DNA of 64,000 nucleotides from Pseudomonadota bacterium (GTDB lineage Bacteria; Bdellovibrionota; UBA1018; CAIMNF01): NCBI GenBank assembly GCA_027488515.1, contig JAIYBN010000004.1, positions 62,001 to 126,000 of the forward strand, read 5' to 3'. Shown piece by piece: positions 34,020 to 41,895 of this stretch (position 1 is its first letter; each line of letters starts with the position of its first letter). The notes under the pieces were generated by a model. It saw only the letters and a program-made list of their open reading frames with translations, ran no database searches and was not told where the DNA came from. The position numbers and the translations under genes were made by a program.

Positions 34020-34739
34020 ATGGAACACTTAAAAATTGCGAGCGATAATTACGTAGCATTTACGTTTTTTATCGGAACTATGGCCATGATGGCTGCATCG
34101 GTCTTTTTCTTTTTTGAAATCGGCAACACTGCCAAGAAGTGGCGTCAGTCGGTATTGGTATCGGGTTTGATCACCTTTATCGCCGCGGTGCACTACTACT
34201 ACATGAGAGGCTACAATCTCCACACCGGAGATTCCCCCACTTTCTTCCGTTACGTCGACTGGATTCTGACTGTTCCCCTGATGTGTGTTGAGTTCTTCCT
34301 CATCACCAAAAAGGCCGGAGCGAAGATCGGTCTTCTGTGGAAACTCATCGCAGCTTCGTTGGTCATGCTGGTCACCGGTTACCTCGGTGAGACCATCTAC
34401 CGCGACAGAAGCGTGTTCTGGGGCGTGATGTCCGGAATCGCTTACTTCTACATCGTCTACCTGATTTGGGTGGGTGAAGTTGCTGAACTTGCAAAGAACG
34501 CCGGTCCTCAAGTGGCCAAGGCCGTTCGCGTGCTCGCTTGGTTCGTCCTGGTGGGTTGGGCGGTGTATCCGCTCGGCTACATCCTCGGAACTCCGGGTGG
34601 ATTGTTCGGAATCCAGCTGGTTAGTGATCCTGCAGCAGCAGTTCGCTCGATGGACATCGTGTACAACATCGCCGATGCGATCAACAAGATCGGTTTCGGT
34701 TTGGTGATTTACTCTCTGTCCAGAAGCGAAGAGGCATAA
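34020..34739 (+). CDS. Proteorhodopsin-type light-driven proton pump
   Basis: A 239-aa seven-helix microbial rhodopsin. Helix C reads RYVDWILTVPLMCVEFF, giving proton acceptor Asp80, Thr84 and donor Glu91 (the DTE motif of outward proton pumps). Met88 occupies the spectral-tuning site, predicting green absorption. His58 (helix B, AAVHYYYMRGY) matches the PR pKa-modulating histidine. Lys223 in DAINKIGFG binds retinal. Unlike many marine PRs it has no separate signal peptide. A strong AGGAGG ribosome site precedes it and a terminator follows, so it is a one-gene transcript. Confidence 0.97.
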   Translation: MEHLKIASDNYVAFTFFIGTMAMMAASVFFFFEIGNTAKKWRQSVLVSGLITFIAAVHYYYMRGYNLHTGDSPTFFRYVDWILTVPLMCVEFFLITKKAGAKIGLLWKLIAASLVMLVTGYLGETIYRDRSVFWGVMSGIAYFYIVYLIWVGEVAELAKNAGPQVAKAVRVLAWFVLVGWAVYPLGYILGTPGGLFGIQLVSDPAAAVRSMDIVYNIADAINKIGFGLVIYSLSRSEEA

Positions 34740-34752
34740 GTCGTAGACTGAG

Positions 34753-34785
34753 GGGTCGGGTGCGAGAGCACCCGGCCCTTTTTTT
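34753..34785 (+). terminator. Rho-independent terminator after rhodopsin
   Basis: GGGTCGGGTGC-GAGA-GCACCCGGCCC (11-bp stem with one G-U) followed by seven Ts. It overlaps the end of the converging DoxX-like gene, which it may also serve in reverse. Confidence 0.93.
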
Positions 34786-35146
34786 ATTTCAACAGTCCGG
34801 AAGTGAGCGAAATGGCCTTAAAGTACTGGATGGCGATCAGTCCATTCAGGACACAAAAAAACGAGGCGGGCAGGCATTGGAGGACGCTGTCTTTCACCCG
34901 GATACGGGTGACCACACCCATCGCCATCAGGACGCAGAGGCCCGCACCGGCAAGGGCGCCGATCAGTGGCACAAAGTGGCCGGTCATGACTCCGAGACCA
35001 CCCAGAATTTCAAGAATTCCCGTCAAGACCCGGTAGCGGGGCACCTGGAAGCGTTCGAATTCGGCTTTCATGAAGGGTGAGACGAGGCACTGGAACCCGT
35101 AGATCAGAAAGCCGAGTCCCGAGACCAGGGATGCGACCGGTAGCAC
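34784..35146 (-). CDS. DoxX-like small membrane protein (second of a pair)
   Basis: 120 aa with four predicted membrane helices (GLGFLIYGFQCLVSPF, VLTGILEILGGLGVMTGHFVPLIGALAGAGL, VLMAMGVVTRIRVKDS, CVLNGLIAIQY). The ...FxVPxYRxLTGxLExLGGLG pattern is typical of DoxX-like proteins. A GTG start follows the stop of its upstream neighbour directly. It points towards the rhodopsin gene and overlaps its terminator. Confidence 0.65.
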   Translation of the reverse strand: MLPVASLVSGLGFLIYGFQCLVSPFMKAEFERFQVPRYRVLTGILEILGGLGVMTGHFVPLIGALAGAGLCVLMAMGVVTRIRVKDSVLQCLPASFFCVLNGLIAIQYFKAISLTSGLLK

Positions 35147-35491
35147 TTAGTTTTGTCCCAGGTGAGAATAAGCGACTACCAAGCTCAGTGTCAGAAGGAC
35201 AAAAGACGGGATGAATTTGGTCACGGGATTCTTGACTCTGAGATGGGTGAACTGCGCGCCGACCATGAGGATGGCCATGGAAACAGCCGAGTAGAAGACC
35301 AGGGGAGGAAACCAGATCCCTGCGATCAGGAGTGCTGCCAGGCTGATCTTCAGGGCTCCCACCAAGCTCCGGAACCACGTGGGGTAACCGAAATGTTCGA
35401 ACTCTTTGACGATGTTGTCAAAGCGAAGCACCCAAACCATCCAGACAGAAACTGCAATCAAGATTTGAATGCCGACAATCAATGAATTCAT
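35147..35491 (-). CDS. DoxX-like small membrane protein (first of a pair)
   Basis: 114 aa from the ATG at 35491, with four hydrophobic helices. FEHFGYPTWFRSLVGALKISLAALLIAGIWFPPLVFYSAVSM matches the DoxX-like layout and resembles the next gene, so they are likely tandem duplicates. Family members are redox-associated inner-membrane proteins of poorly known role. The track start at 35629 runs into the divergent promoter region. Confidence 0.65.
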   Translation of the reverse strand: MNSLIVGIQILIAVSVWMVWVLRFDNIVKEFEHFGYPTWFRSLVGALKISLAALLIAGIWFPPLVFYSAVSMAILMVGAQFTHLRVKNPVTKFIPSFVLLTLSLVVAYSHLGQN

Positions 35492-35666
35492 GTTTGGTCT
35501 CCGCAACCCGCCAGGGGGCGTTGCTTTTTGAATTGAGAGCGCAACCTTCATTTTCGGCGCTGACGTCTTGATTGTAAAGGTAAAACTCCTCAGTTGGCTC
35601 GCGTTGACGCCTGTGTCGGGTTCATTCATAGTGGTGGTAACCCTCCATCAGCAAAGGATTCGAATC

Positions 35667-36620
35667 ATGCCCCCCATTCATCGTTGTTCCGAAGCACTAC
35701 TCAGTCTCGATCTGTCCGGAAAAGTCATGGTCGTTACCGGAGGGAATTCGGGTATCGGACGCGTCACGGTAGAACAGTTGGCGCGCCAGGGGGCCTATGT
35801 GGTTCTGGCTTGCCGGAGGGTGGCTGAAGGGCGTCGCGTTGCGGAGGAGATCCTCGCATCAGGGTCTCGGGGTCAGGTCGAAGTCCAGGAGTTGGACTTG
35901 GCGAGCCTGCAGTCCGTGCGTGACTTTTCAGCGCGAGTTCTCCAAGTCCACCCGGTGATTCATGGCTTGGTCAACAACGCCGGCATCATGAATTCCCCCA
36001 TGCAAAAAACCCAGGACGGCTTTGAACTCCAGTTCGGAACCAATCACTTGGGGCATTTCCTTTTGACCGAGCTTTTATTGCCGGCACTCAAGGCCGGGGC
36101 ACCGTCTCGGATTGTGAATGTTTCGAGTTGCTTCCACGACAAGGCGATGGGCAGGGAAGGGCGTATTGATTTTGAGGATCTGAATTTCGAGCGGAGAAAA
36201 TACGACGGTTGGAGTGCTTATGCCCAATCGAAACTGGCCAATCTCCTGCATGCCAAGCAGCTGTCTAAAGTGCTGTCCGGCACCGGGGTCACCGCTGTCA
36301 GTGTGCATCCAGGGTGGGTCCGCTCGAATCTGATTCACTTTTCGATGCCGGTCTTCTTGCAGGACATTTTGCTCCGTCCACTCTTCCGCCTGGCCGGCAT
36401 GCTCGAGCCCTGGGAGGGGGCGCAATCGACTTTGTTCGCACTGCTGTCTCCAGAAGTTTCGAACCAAAGCGGGAAGTATTTCAGCCAAGTTGGAATTTAC
36501 AGAACACGGGAAGCGCAGCGGGGAGGGTGGCCGCTCCATTCTCCGAATCCACATGCCCATGATGACGGGGTCGCAGAGCGCTTGTATCAGGTGAGTCGGG
36601 AATGGGTCGGTTTGGCCTAG
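35667..36620 (+). CDS. Short-chain dehydrogenase/reductase resembling retinol dehydrogenases
   Basis: 317 aa from the ATG at 35667 (AAAGGATT ribosome site). The cofactor motif is TGGNSGIG; the following Arg (ACRR) favours NADP. NNAGIM, the catalytic Ser in IVNVSSCFH and YAQSKLANLLHAKQL are in place. The order NNAGIM...GTNHLGHFLLTELLLP...VHPGWVRSNL is that of RDH11/WWOX-like SDRs, which interconvert retinal and retinol among other substrates. Its place 0.9 kb from a retinal-based pump makes retinal reduction an attractive but untested guess. Confidence 0.8.
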   Translation: MPPIHRCSEALLSLDLSGKVMVVTGGNSGIGRVTVEQLARQGAYVVLACRRVAEGRRVAEEILASGSRGQVEVQELDLASLQSVRDFSARVLQVHPVIHGLVNNAGIMNSPMQKTQDGFELQFGTNHLGHFLLTELLLPALKAGAPSRIVNVSSCFHDKAMGREGRIDFEDLNFERRKYDGWSAYAQSKLANLLHAKQLSKVLSGTGVTAVSVHPGWVRSNLIHFSMPVFLQDILLRPLFRLAGMLEPWEGAQSTLFALLSPEVSNQSGKYFSQVGIYRTREAQRGGWPLHSPNPHAHDDGVAERLYQVSREWVGLA

Positions 36621-36740
36621 GTCATCTCGGGTAGGGTGATTGTCTCTGTGTTGACGGCTTTTTGACGCAGGTTTTTATTGCGTGGGTTCAAACCTTGGGC
36701 AGTTCTCAAGGTTCGGCACTGACAGACCGATCGATCCTAA

Positions 36741-37106
36741 GTGAGAACCTCACTTTTAGTGTCAGTTACCCTATCCTTGTTGTTTCTTTGCAGCCTTGGG
36801 TTCGCATCTCAGGATATCCAGGCAATCCTGGTCGACCCCTCATTGAAGGCGCAGGACCTGGGGCTGAAAGAGGGGCATGTCACCCGGACGCGCATGATAC
36901 CGGTGCCGGGTCCCAAGCTCCGAAACAAGCTGTTCAGTCGAGCCGGTCTCGTCAATGAAATCAACAGCTTAGACGAAGAACAGAAAAAACGTCTTTTCTC
37001 GATGGCAGGACTCCTTCCAGTGGATCGCTTGTGTGAGATTTTCCCTTCTATTCCGAGGGCCAAGCTCACGAGCTTGAGGGTTTTGGTCTTGAGGTCGTCT
37101 AAATGA
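36741..37106 (+). CDS. Small secreted hypothetical protein
   Basis: 121 aa with a signal peptide (MRTSLLVSVTLSLLFLCSLGFA) and a helical remainder containing DEEQKKRLFSMAGLLPVDRL. No family is recognised. It overlaps the next gene by 4 nt, so the two form an operon. Confidence 0.6.
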   Translation: MRTSLLVSVTLSLLFLCSLGFASQDIQAILVDPSLKAQDLGLKEGHVTRTRMIPVPGPKLRNKLFSRAGLVNEINSLDEEQKKRLFSMAGLLPVDRLCEIFPSIPRAKLTSLRVLVLRSSK

Positions 37107-38776
37107 AGGCTTTTTTTCCAGCATTCCTCTTCCTGCTTTTGCCGTCGTACGCCCTTGCCGAAGACAGACCAGTCAGCATCATGGTCGATCTGAATTTAAG
37201 TTTGAAAGAGGTGAAGGCGGCGAAAGAGGCAGCGAAATTCAGGAACGAAGAGATGGTGGTCATTCCGGATCTCAGCTCGATCGAGACGGACCAGTCCAAA
37301 TTCGCGAGTTTCAACAAGCTGAGAGCTGCTTTTTCTGATGCCGATTCGAAGCTACATTGCCTCATCGAAAAGAAGTCCGATTGCAAACTGGCTGTAGGCG
37401 AAACCAAGGAGTCATTGACCCAAAAAAGGAGCGGTTTTAAGGGTGAGCTACTCAAGATCGTCTCAGCTGCGGACCCGCGTTTCGTAAATTCCAATGGTAA
37501 GCCGGAAACCATCAAGCGGGTTCTTGAGAAGGAACTTGAGAAAGCGGGTTCAAAGCGAAAAGTTGGATCGTTGATCATTTCCGGTCATTCCGGAGTGAGT
37601 GGTTTTGGAGGGATCGCAGGGGAATTAAGTAAAGCCGAACTCACCGAGATCAATGAGAACAATCCCCAGGCTAAGGATGCAATGAGCAGCGTCAAGGATG
37701 TGATGCTCTGGGGGTGCTATACGGCGGGAGTGCGCTCCGCTGCGACTGACTATCTCGCCTTGTTTCCGAACGCGAGGAGTATCGCCGGGTTCGATGGAAG
37801 GGCTCCGACCGAAAACAATTCTCAGAACATGGCTTATTTGAAAGGCTTTTTGACCCAAGTGGAGACGGTTTCCCGTTCTTTGAAAGGAGGCTGTGATCCG
37901 AACGACCCCAAGCGAATCAAGGAGGGTTTCGGTCGGATCATGGGTGATTTGAATCAGATGAACTCGGCGTTCTACATTCGGAACGAATGCCGCGCCGAGG
38001 ACGAGGGCAAAGCCAATTCCTATTACTTCAAAAAAGACAAGGCCGAGTGCTTTTCTGATCTCGTGAAACGATGCCAGAATCCAGATGGGACCGACTCGGA
38101 GGAAGTGAAGAAATTTCTCGCTGAATACGCGAACGTCGTGAAAAAATTCGGGGGTTGCCTGAAGGAGTCGGTAAACATCTCCCCTTCGGAAAACATCCCG
38201 CTTCCCCCGAATTTAACCGGTCCCGGAGGCAACGGGCTTCCAACGATCATGAGGGATCCTTTCACTGAGAGTTTCACATCGCACCAATTGAAAAACGAGG
38301 ATTTTGAAACCGAAGTAGCTTGGCCTGATGCCTCTACAGGGCGGATCAAGTCCGTTTATGACAAGATGAATGAACTCTCCTTTTGCCCGAATTCATCGTT
38401 GAAGGATCTTTTCGGTGACCAGCAAGTGGCTGAAAACCAGATCAATGCGATTCTGTATCTTCGAAAGTTTCCGGTCTTCATGGTGAACTGGTTCAAAGCC
38501 AATTCGGAAATCATTCAAAACTACAACAAGACCGCTCAGCCCGAAAACCAGATCCGGCTCACTGAGAAATCGTCCCGATGCGAGGTGGTCCAGGCGGTGC
38601 GAAAGTTTGAAACTTACCTTGCCAAAAGGAATGTCGGCTCCGGTTCGGTTCGTGCACCGGCGAGCGGGCCCCCCGGCCCTCCGCCCAAGATGGATCCAGA
38701 AATGCTGTTGGGGCTAAAGTTGCACGAGCTCAAATCACTTCAGTCGGGTGATTTCAGTTTGAGATGGGTAGACTAA
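37103..38776 (+). CDS. Secreted protein with a caspase/CHAT-like His-Cys arrangement
   Basis: 557 aa with a signal peptide (MKAFFPAFLFLLLPSYALA). SLIISGHSGVSGFGG (His162) and VKDVMLWGCYTAGVRSA (Cys205) are placed as in clan CD peptidases (strand-GH, about 40 residues, strand-xxC). This is followed by a short strand and an Asp region (IAGFDGRAPT). Several other Cys could form disulphides. The C-terminus has a Pro-rich stretch (SGPPGPPPKM). The peptidase identity is an inference from motif geometry only. Confidence 0.6.
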   Translation: MKAFFPAFLFLLLPSYALAEDRPVSIMVDLNLSLKEVKAAKEAAKFRNEEMVVIPDLSSIETDQSKFASFNKLRAAFSDADSKLHCLIEKKSDCKLAVGETKESLTQKRSGFKGELLKIVSAADPRFVNSNGKPETIKRVLEKELEKAGSKRKVGSLIISGHSGVSGFGGIAGELSKAELTEINENNPQAKDAMSSVKDVMLWGCYTAGVRSAATDYLALFPNARSIAGFDGRAPTENNSQNMAYLKGFLTQVETVSRSLKGGCDPNDPKRIKEGFGRIMGDLNQMNSAFYIRNECRAEDEGKANSYYFKKDKAECFSDLVKRCQNPDGTDSEEVKKFLAEYANVVKKFGGCLKESVNISPSENIPLPPNLTGPGGNGLPTIMRDPFTESFTSHQLKNEDFETEVAWPDASTGRIKSVYDKMNELSFCPNSSLKDLFGDQQVAENQINAILYLRKFPVFMVNWFKANSEIIQNYNKTAQPENQIRLTEKSSRCEVVQAVRKFETYLAKRNVGSGSVRAPASGPPGPPPKMDPEMLLGLKLHELKSLQSGDFSLRWVD

Positions 38777-39342
38777 ATTTCACCGTCCCCGATGATCGCA
38801 TCAATCTCGGCGCCGATGGTCTGGTAGACCGGGAAGTTGCCATGCGGATCGTTGGCACAGCAGACTCGACTGTCGCCCACCGGAGTGGTGATCCTCACTC
38901 CGAGGGCTTCGAATCTTTGATAGTAGGCTTTGACTTTTTCTTCTGAAACAGTGACCACCCAGCCTCGGGGTTGTTTGATCCACCAGGAACCCGGGACCAC
39001 GATGAGTGTGGCATAGGGAAAGCGAGAGCGGATGATGGTGACCAGGCCTTCGATGTCGTCAGCTTCTGCATAGGTCGAATTCGTTCCGGTGCTGACAATC
39101 ACGTTCTTGGTTCGGGGACTGACGGGATAGTTGAGAAGAGCTTTTTTGAGCCAGGTCAGCGTGGTGCCTCCGTACCAAAGATATGTCCCTGCCAGGTCAC
39201 CCTTCGGAGCGAGGCGGTTCGCTTTCTTGCTGGCGTTGTCGATGAAGGTGCAGAGGGAGTCCCCGATGATGATATTCTCATTCGTGGCAAATGCCGGGGT
39301 GGTTAGAGTGAGCAGGAGGAGGGCGAGGATAGTCTTCAGCAT
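38773..39342 (-). CDS. Secreted SGNH/GDSL-like hydrolase
   Basis: 189 aa with a signal peptide (MLKTILALLLLTLTTPAFA). IIIGDSLCTF provides the GDSL serine block, IVSTGTNS the block III Asn region, and CCANDPHGNFPV a candidate Asp-x-His. Family members are esterases acting on acyl or acetyl groups of cell envelopes. It converges on the CHAT-like gene with a 4-nt overlap. Confidence 0.65.
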   Translation of the reverse strand: MLKTILALLLLTLTTPAFATNENIIIGDSLCTFIDNASKKANRLAPKGDLAGTYLWYGGTTLTWLKKALLNYPVSPRTKNVIVSTGTNSTYAEADDIEGLVTIIRSRFPYATLIVVPGSWWIKQPRGWVVTVSEEKVKAYYQRFEALGVRITTPVGDSRVCCANDPHGNFPVYQTIGAEIDAIIGDGEI

Positions 39343-39381
39343 GCCCTAGGGGTTACCTCGCGTGGCGTTGGTCGTCAATTC

Positions 39382-39861
39382 CTATTGATCTTTCCAAGAC
39401 TTCCCGTCAATCAGGAGGTCTTTCACCTGGGCTCGGCCGTCCCGACCGACGGAAGCCCGGATGGAGGCTGCCTTGGATCGAATCAACTCCTCGAGGTGCG
39501 TCGCTTGATCTTCGGGGACATAGAAACGCTCAATGCCCGCTTCAAAAAAGCCGGATCGGCAGCTCCCTTGAATGTATACCGTGCAGTTCTCCGGTGGGGT
39601 CGTTGAAATCCCCTTGGGCTCAAGACAAACAAAAACGCTATTGAGCGAGTGCTCCCCCGAGTTACAGATCCCCTCCACTCCATAGTCCACTCGATAAGTC
39701 AGATAATGCCCGGAAAGCAGATCCCTCGGGTCATAGCCACTTACGGGAAGAACAATTTCCCGACCTGTCTGAAGGCTCACCATCCGGTAGAGCGTAAGGC
39801 TGGACAGGACCAAAACGGGAAAAGCGAGGGCGAGCAGAAGCCCTTTTCTTGATTGGATCAT
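39382..39861 (-). CDS. GDYXXLXY-domain membrane-anchored protein
   Basis: 159 aa from the ATG at 39861 with one N-terminal anchor (LLLALAFPVLVLSSLTLY). The motif DPRDLLSGHYLTYRVDY is the family's DPRDLLRGDYxxLxY with His for Asp. RFYVPEDQATHLEELI also matches the family. These proteins are typically encoded beside DUF2157 proteins, as here (4-nt overlap). Function unknown. Confidence 0.75.
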   Translation of the reverse strand: MIQSRKGLLLALAFPVLVLSSLTLYRMVSLQTGREIVLPVSGYDPRDLLSGHYLTYRVDYGVEGICNSGEHSLNSVFVCLEPKGISTTPPENCTVYIQGSCRSGFFEAGIERFYVPEDQATHLEELIRSKAASIRASVGRDGRAQVKDLLIDGKSWKDQ

Positions 39862-40976
39862 TGGGCCCAACTTTCTGCCCACTCCGCGATGGGCTTACGG
39901 TAGCGATTCCAGAGAACTCCGAGCCCGATCACGAACATCCCGGACAGAATAAGTCCAAATCCGGTACGGGCGAGCCCGCCAAAGGCCTGGAAGTAGAGGA
40001 TCAAGAAGCGGAGCCCCAGCAGGGTCAGAAAGGTCTGGAACAATGCACGTTCCTTCAAGCTGGCCAGGAAGACCGCCATCAGTCCAAGCTCGATGATCGT
40101 GTGAAGGGCGTAGATCACGGGAAGCGAGGTATGGAGGAAGGGGAGGTGAAAAGAGCTGAAGTAGACCAGGAGAACTCCCGAGACGAGTCCCTTCTGGATT
40201 CTGGTGTAGCCCGAGGCTTGCCAGACCCCCCAAAGCGCGAATGCCCAAAGCGCATAGGCGGGGAAGTAAGCGGAGGTGATGTCCCGGTGAAGCGCATGAA
40301 CCTCGGCGACAGAAAGAGCCGTGAGTCCACTCAGTATCGTCCAAACTCGAAACGCCCGGGTCGATGCACTTTCCCCCCCGAAGTTCTTGCTGATGATGGT
40401 CAGGGCGGCACAGAGGAGAGGAATCGCCATGAACACGGCCGGAAAGCTCCGGTGGAACACAGGCTGGAGGGCGATTGACTCAATCGCAGCTGTCGCAATT
40501 CCCGAAAGGAAGGCCCCGGTCCAAAGAAAGGGAATGAGAAGCGTCCTTGCGGAAGAGGCTGCCGCAAAGGTGATCAGAGACCACAGCAAAATTGCTTGGT
40601 GGAGCTTTCCACCCGTGTGGAAGATCTGGGAGATGAGCCCGATCGAGGCGAGACACATCAGGATGAATGCCAGTAGAAAAGCCTCGAAGTGGAGCGGCCG
40701 ATTCGAGGCCTGACTCCGGAAAGCTCCATAGCCCAACCCGAGGAGTAGAAGGAGATCTGCTACGAGCTTTACCGCGTCTGGAATCGTGAACCAGTTCGCT
40801 GCGATCAATGAGACTGTTCCGGTAGCGACGATGACGGCACCGAGAAGGAGGAGTCCGGAAAGGACCCAGGAGCTCTCGGGTCTTGTCGCTTCATGGGTAC
40901 GGATGCGGTCCGCTTGGTCTTTTCCGATCAAGCCCGATCGGATCCATTCGCTCAGCTGCTTTTCCAGTTTGGACAT
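39858..40976 (-). CDS. DUF2157 polytopic membrane protein
   Basis: 372 aa. The cytoplasmic N-terminus (LEKQLSEWIRSGLIGKDQADRIRTHE) is the DUF2157 signature, with about 11 transmembrane helices after it. It forms a two-gene unit with the GDYXXLXY protein. The pairing recurs in many bacteria; the role is unknown. Confidence 0.8.
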   Translation of the reverse strand: MSKLEKQLSEWIRSGLIGKDQADRIRTHEATRPESSWVLSGLLLLGAVIVATGTVSLIAANWFTIPDAVKLVADLLLLLGLGYGAFRSQASNRPLHFEAFLLAFILMCLASIGLISQIFHTGGKLHQAILLWSLITFAAASSARTLLIPFLWTGAFLSGIATAAIESIALQPVFHRSFPAVFMAIPLLCAALTIISKNFGGESASTRAFRVWTILSGLTALSVAEVHALHRDITSAYFPAYALWAFALWGVWQASGYTRIQKGLVSGVLLVYFSSFHLPFLHTSLPVIYALHTIIELGLMAVFLASLKERALFQTFLTLLGLRFLILYFQAFGGLARTGFGLILSGMFVIGLGVLWNRYRKPIAEWAESWAQ

Positions 40977-41025
40977 GATTCGTCCATCATCAACGAAAAA
41001 TGTCCGAGAGTAAACCGGATCCAGA

Positions 41026-41895
41026 TCAATTTTGGATCGAGTTCAGCAGAGTTTTTCTGTATTTTCCCTCACTCACAAAAAGGGATTCAATGTGACGGCC
41101 TCCCTCGACGGGAGTCCAACTCTTTGGTTCGGGGAGCGCTTCAAAGAGTCTTTTGCCGAGCTTCTGGTCGATCACCTGGTCCCGGTCTCCGTGCAGGACC
41201 AGGTATTTGACTTTCGGGAGTTGATTCCATTTGGGTCCTGGAGCCCAACGATCCGAGAGGAGGAGCCAGGAAAGGGGCTGGAACAAGGTGGTGAGCCAGC
41301 TTTGGGACAATACACTCGCCCCTGCCGAGGTGTAGGACGCAAAGGACGAATCCAAAATCACAGTTCTGAGGGAGGGGGGGAGCTCGCCCTTTTCATTGAG
41401 TTCGGCAAGTGAGCGCAGGGCCACTGGCCCACCCAGGCTTTGGGCAAAAACGAAGAGCGGGGTGCTCTTGTAACTTGGTTTTTTAGCCTCCGTGAAGAAC
41501 CACCGAAGTGCGGTCATGCCGTCCCGCACGGTTGCTTCAGGGCTCGGGGTGCCTTCTGAATCCCCATAGCCTTGATAATCGAAGATGAAGTAGTCATATC
41601 CCTCGTTCAGCATCCAGCTGAGAGAAAAAAAGTGAGAGGATCGGTTTTCTCCGTTTCCATGAAAGAAAATCAAAAAGCCTTTGGGCTCCGGAAAACGCGA
41701 TTGCTTGAACCACCAGCCCTGGATCTTGGCCGGGTCCGAGTCGAGTGAAACGGTCTCGTAGGTGTAGCCGAGTCTCTCGGGGTGGACATGCCACACCCGA
41801 GTCGGCGCGTAAAGGAGGGAACTGCACCCTGAGCTCAGGAACGCGATCATCAGGGTGACCATAGGAAGAAGATTCTTAAAAATAGAACAGGCCAT
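41026..41895 (-). CDS. Alpha/beta-hydrolase lipoprotein
   Basis: 289 aa. The N-terminus ends in a lipobox (AFLSSGC), so it is a lipoprotein. The fold shows FFHGNGENRSSH (oxyanion HGN), nucleophile elbow FAQSLGG, acid in HGDRDQVID and catalytic His in GGRHIES. It resembles the BEM46/YfhR group. The start overlaps the end of the DUF4105 gene by 20 nt. An alternative start is the second Met (MVTLMIAF). Confidence 0.82.
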   Translation of the reverse strand: MACSIFKNLLPMVTLMIAFLSSGCSSLLYAPTRVWHVHPERLGYTYETVSLDSDPAKIQGWWFKQSRFPEPKGFLIFFHGNGENRSSHFFSLSWMLNEGYDYFIFDYQGYGDSEGTPSPEATVRDGMTALRWFFTEAKKPSYKSTPLFVFAQSLGGPVALRSLAELNEKGELPPSLRTVILDSSFASYTSAGASVLSQSWLTTLFQPLSWLLLSDRWAPGPKWNQLPKVKYLVLHGDRDQVIDQKLGKRLFEALPEPKSWTPVEGGRHIESLFVSEGKYRKTLLNSIQN

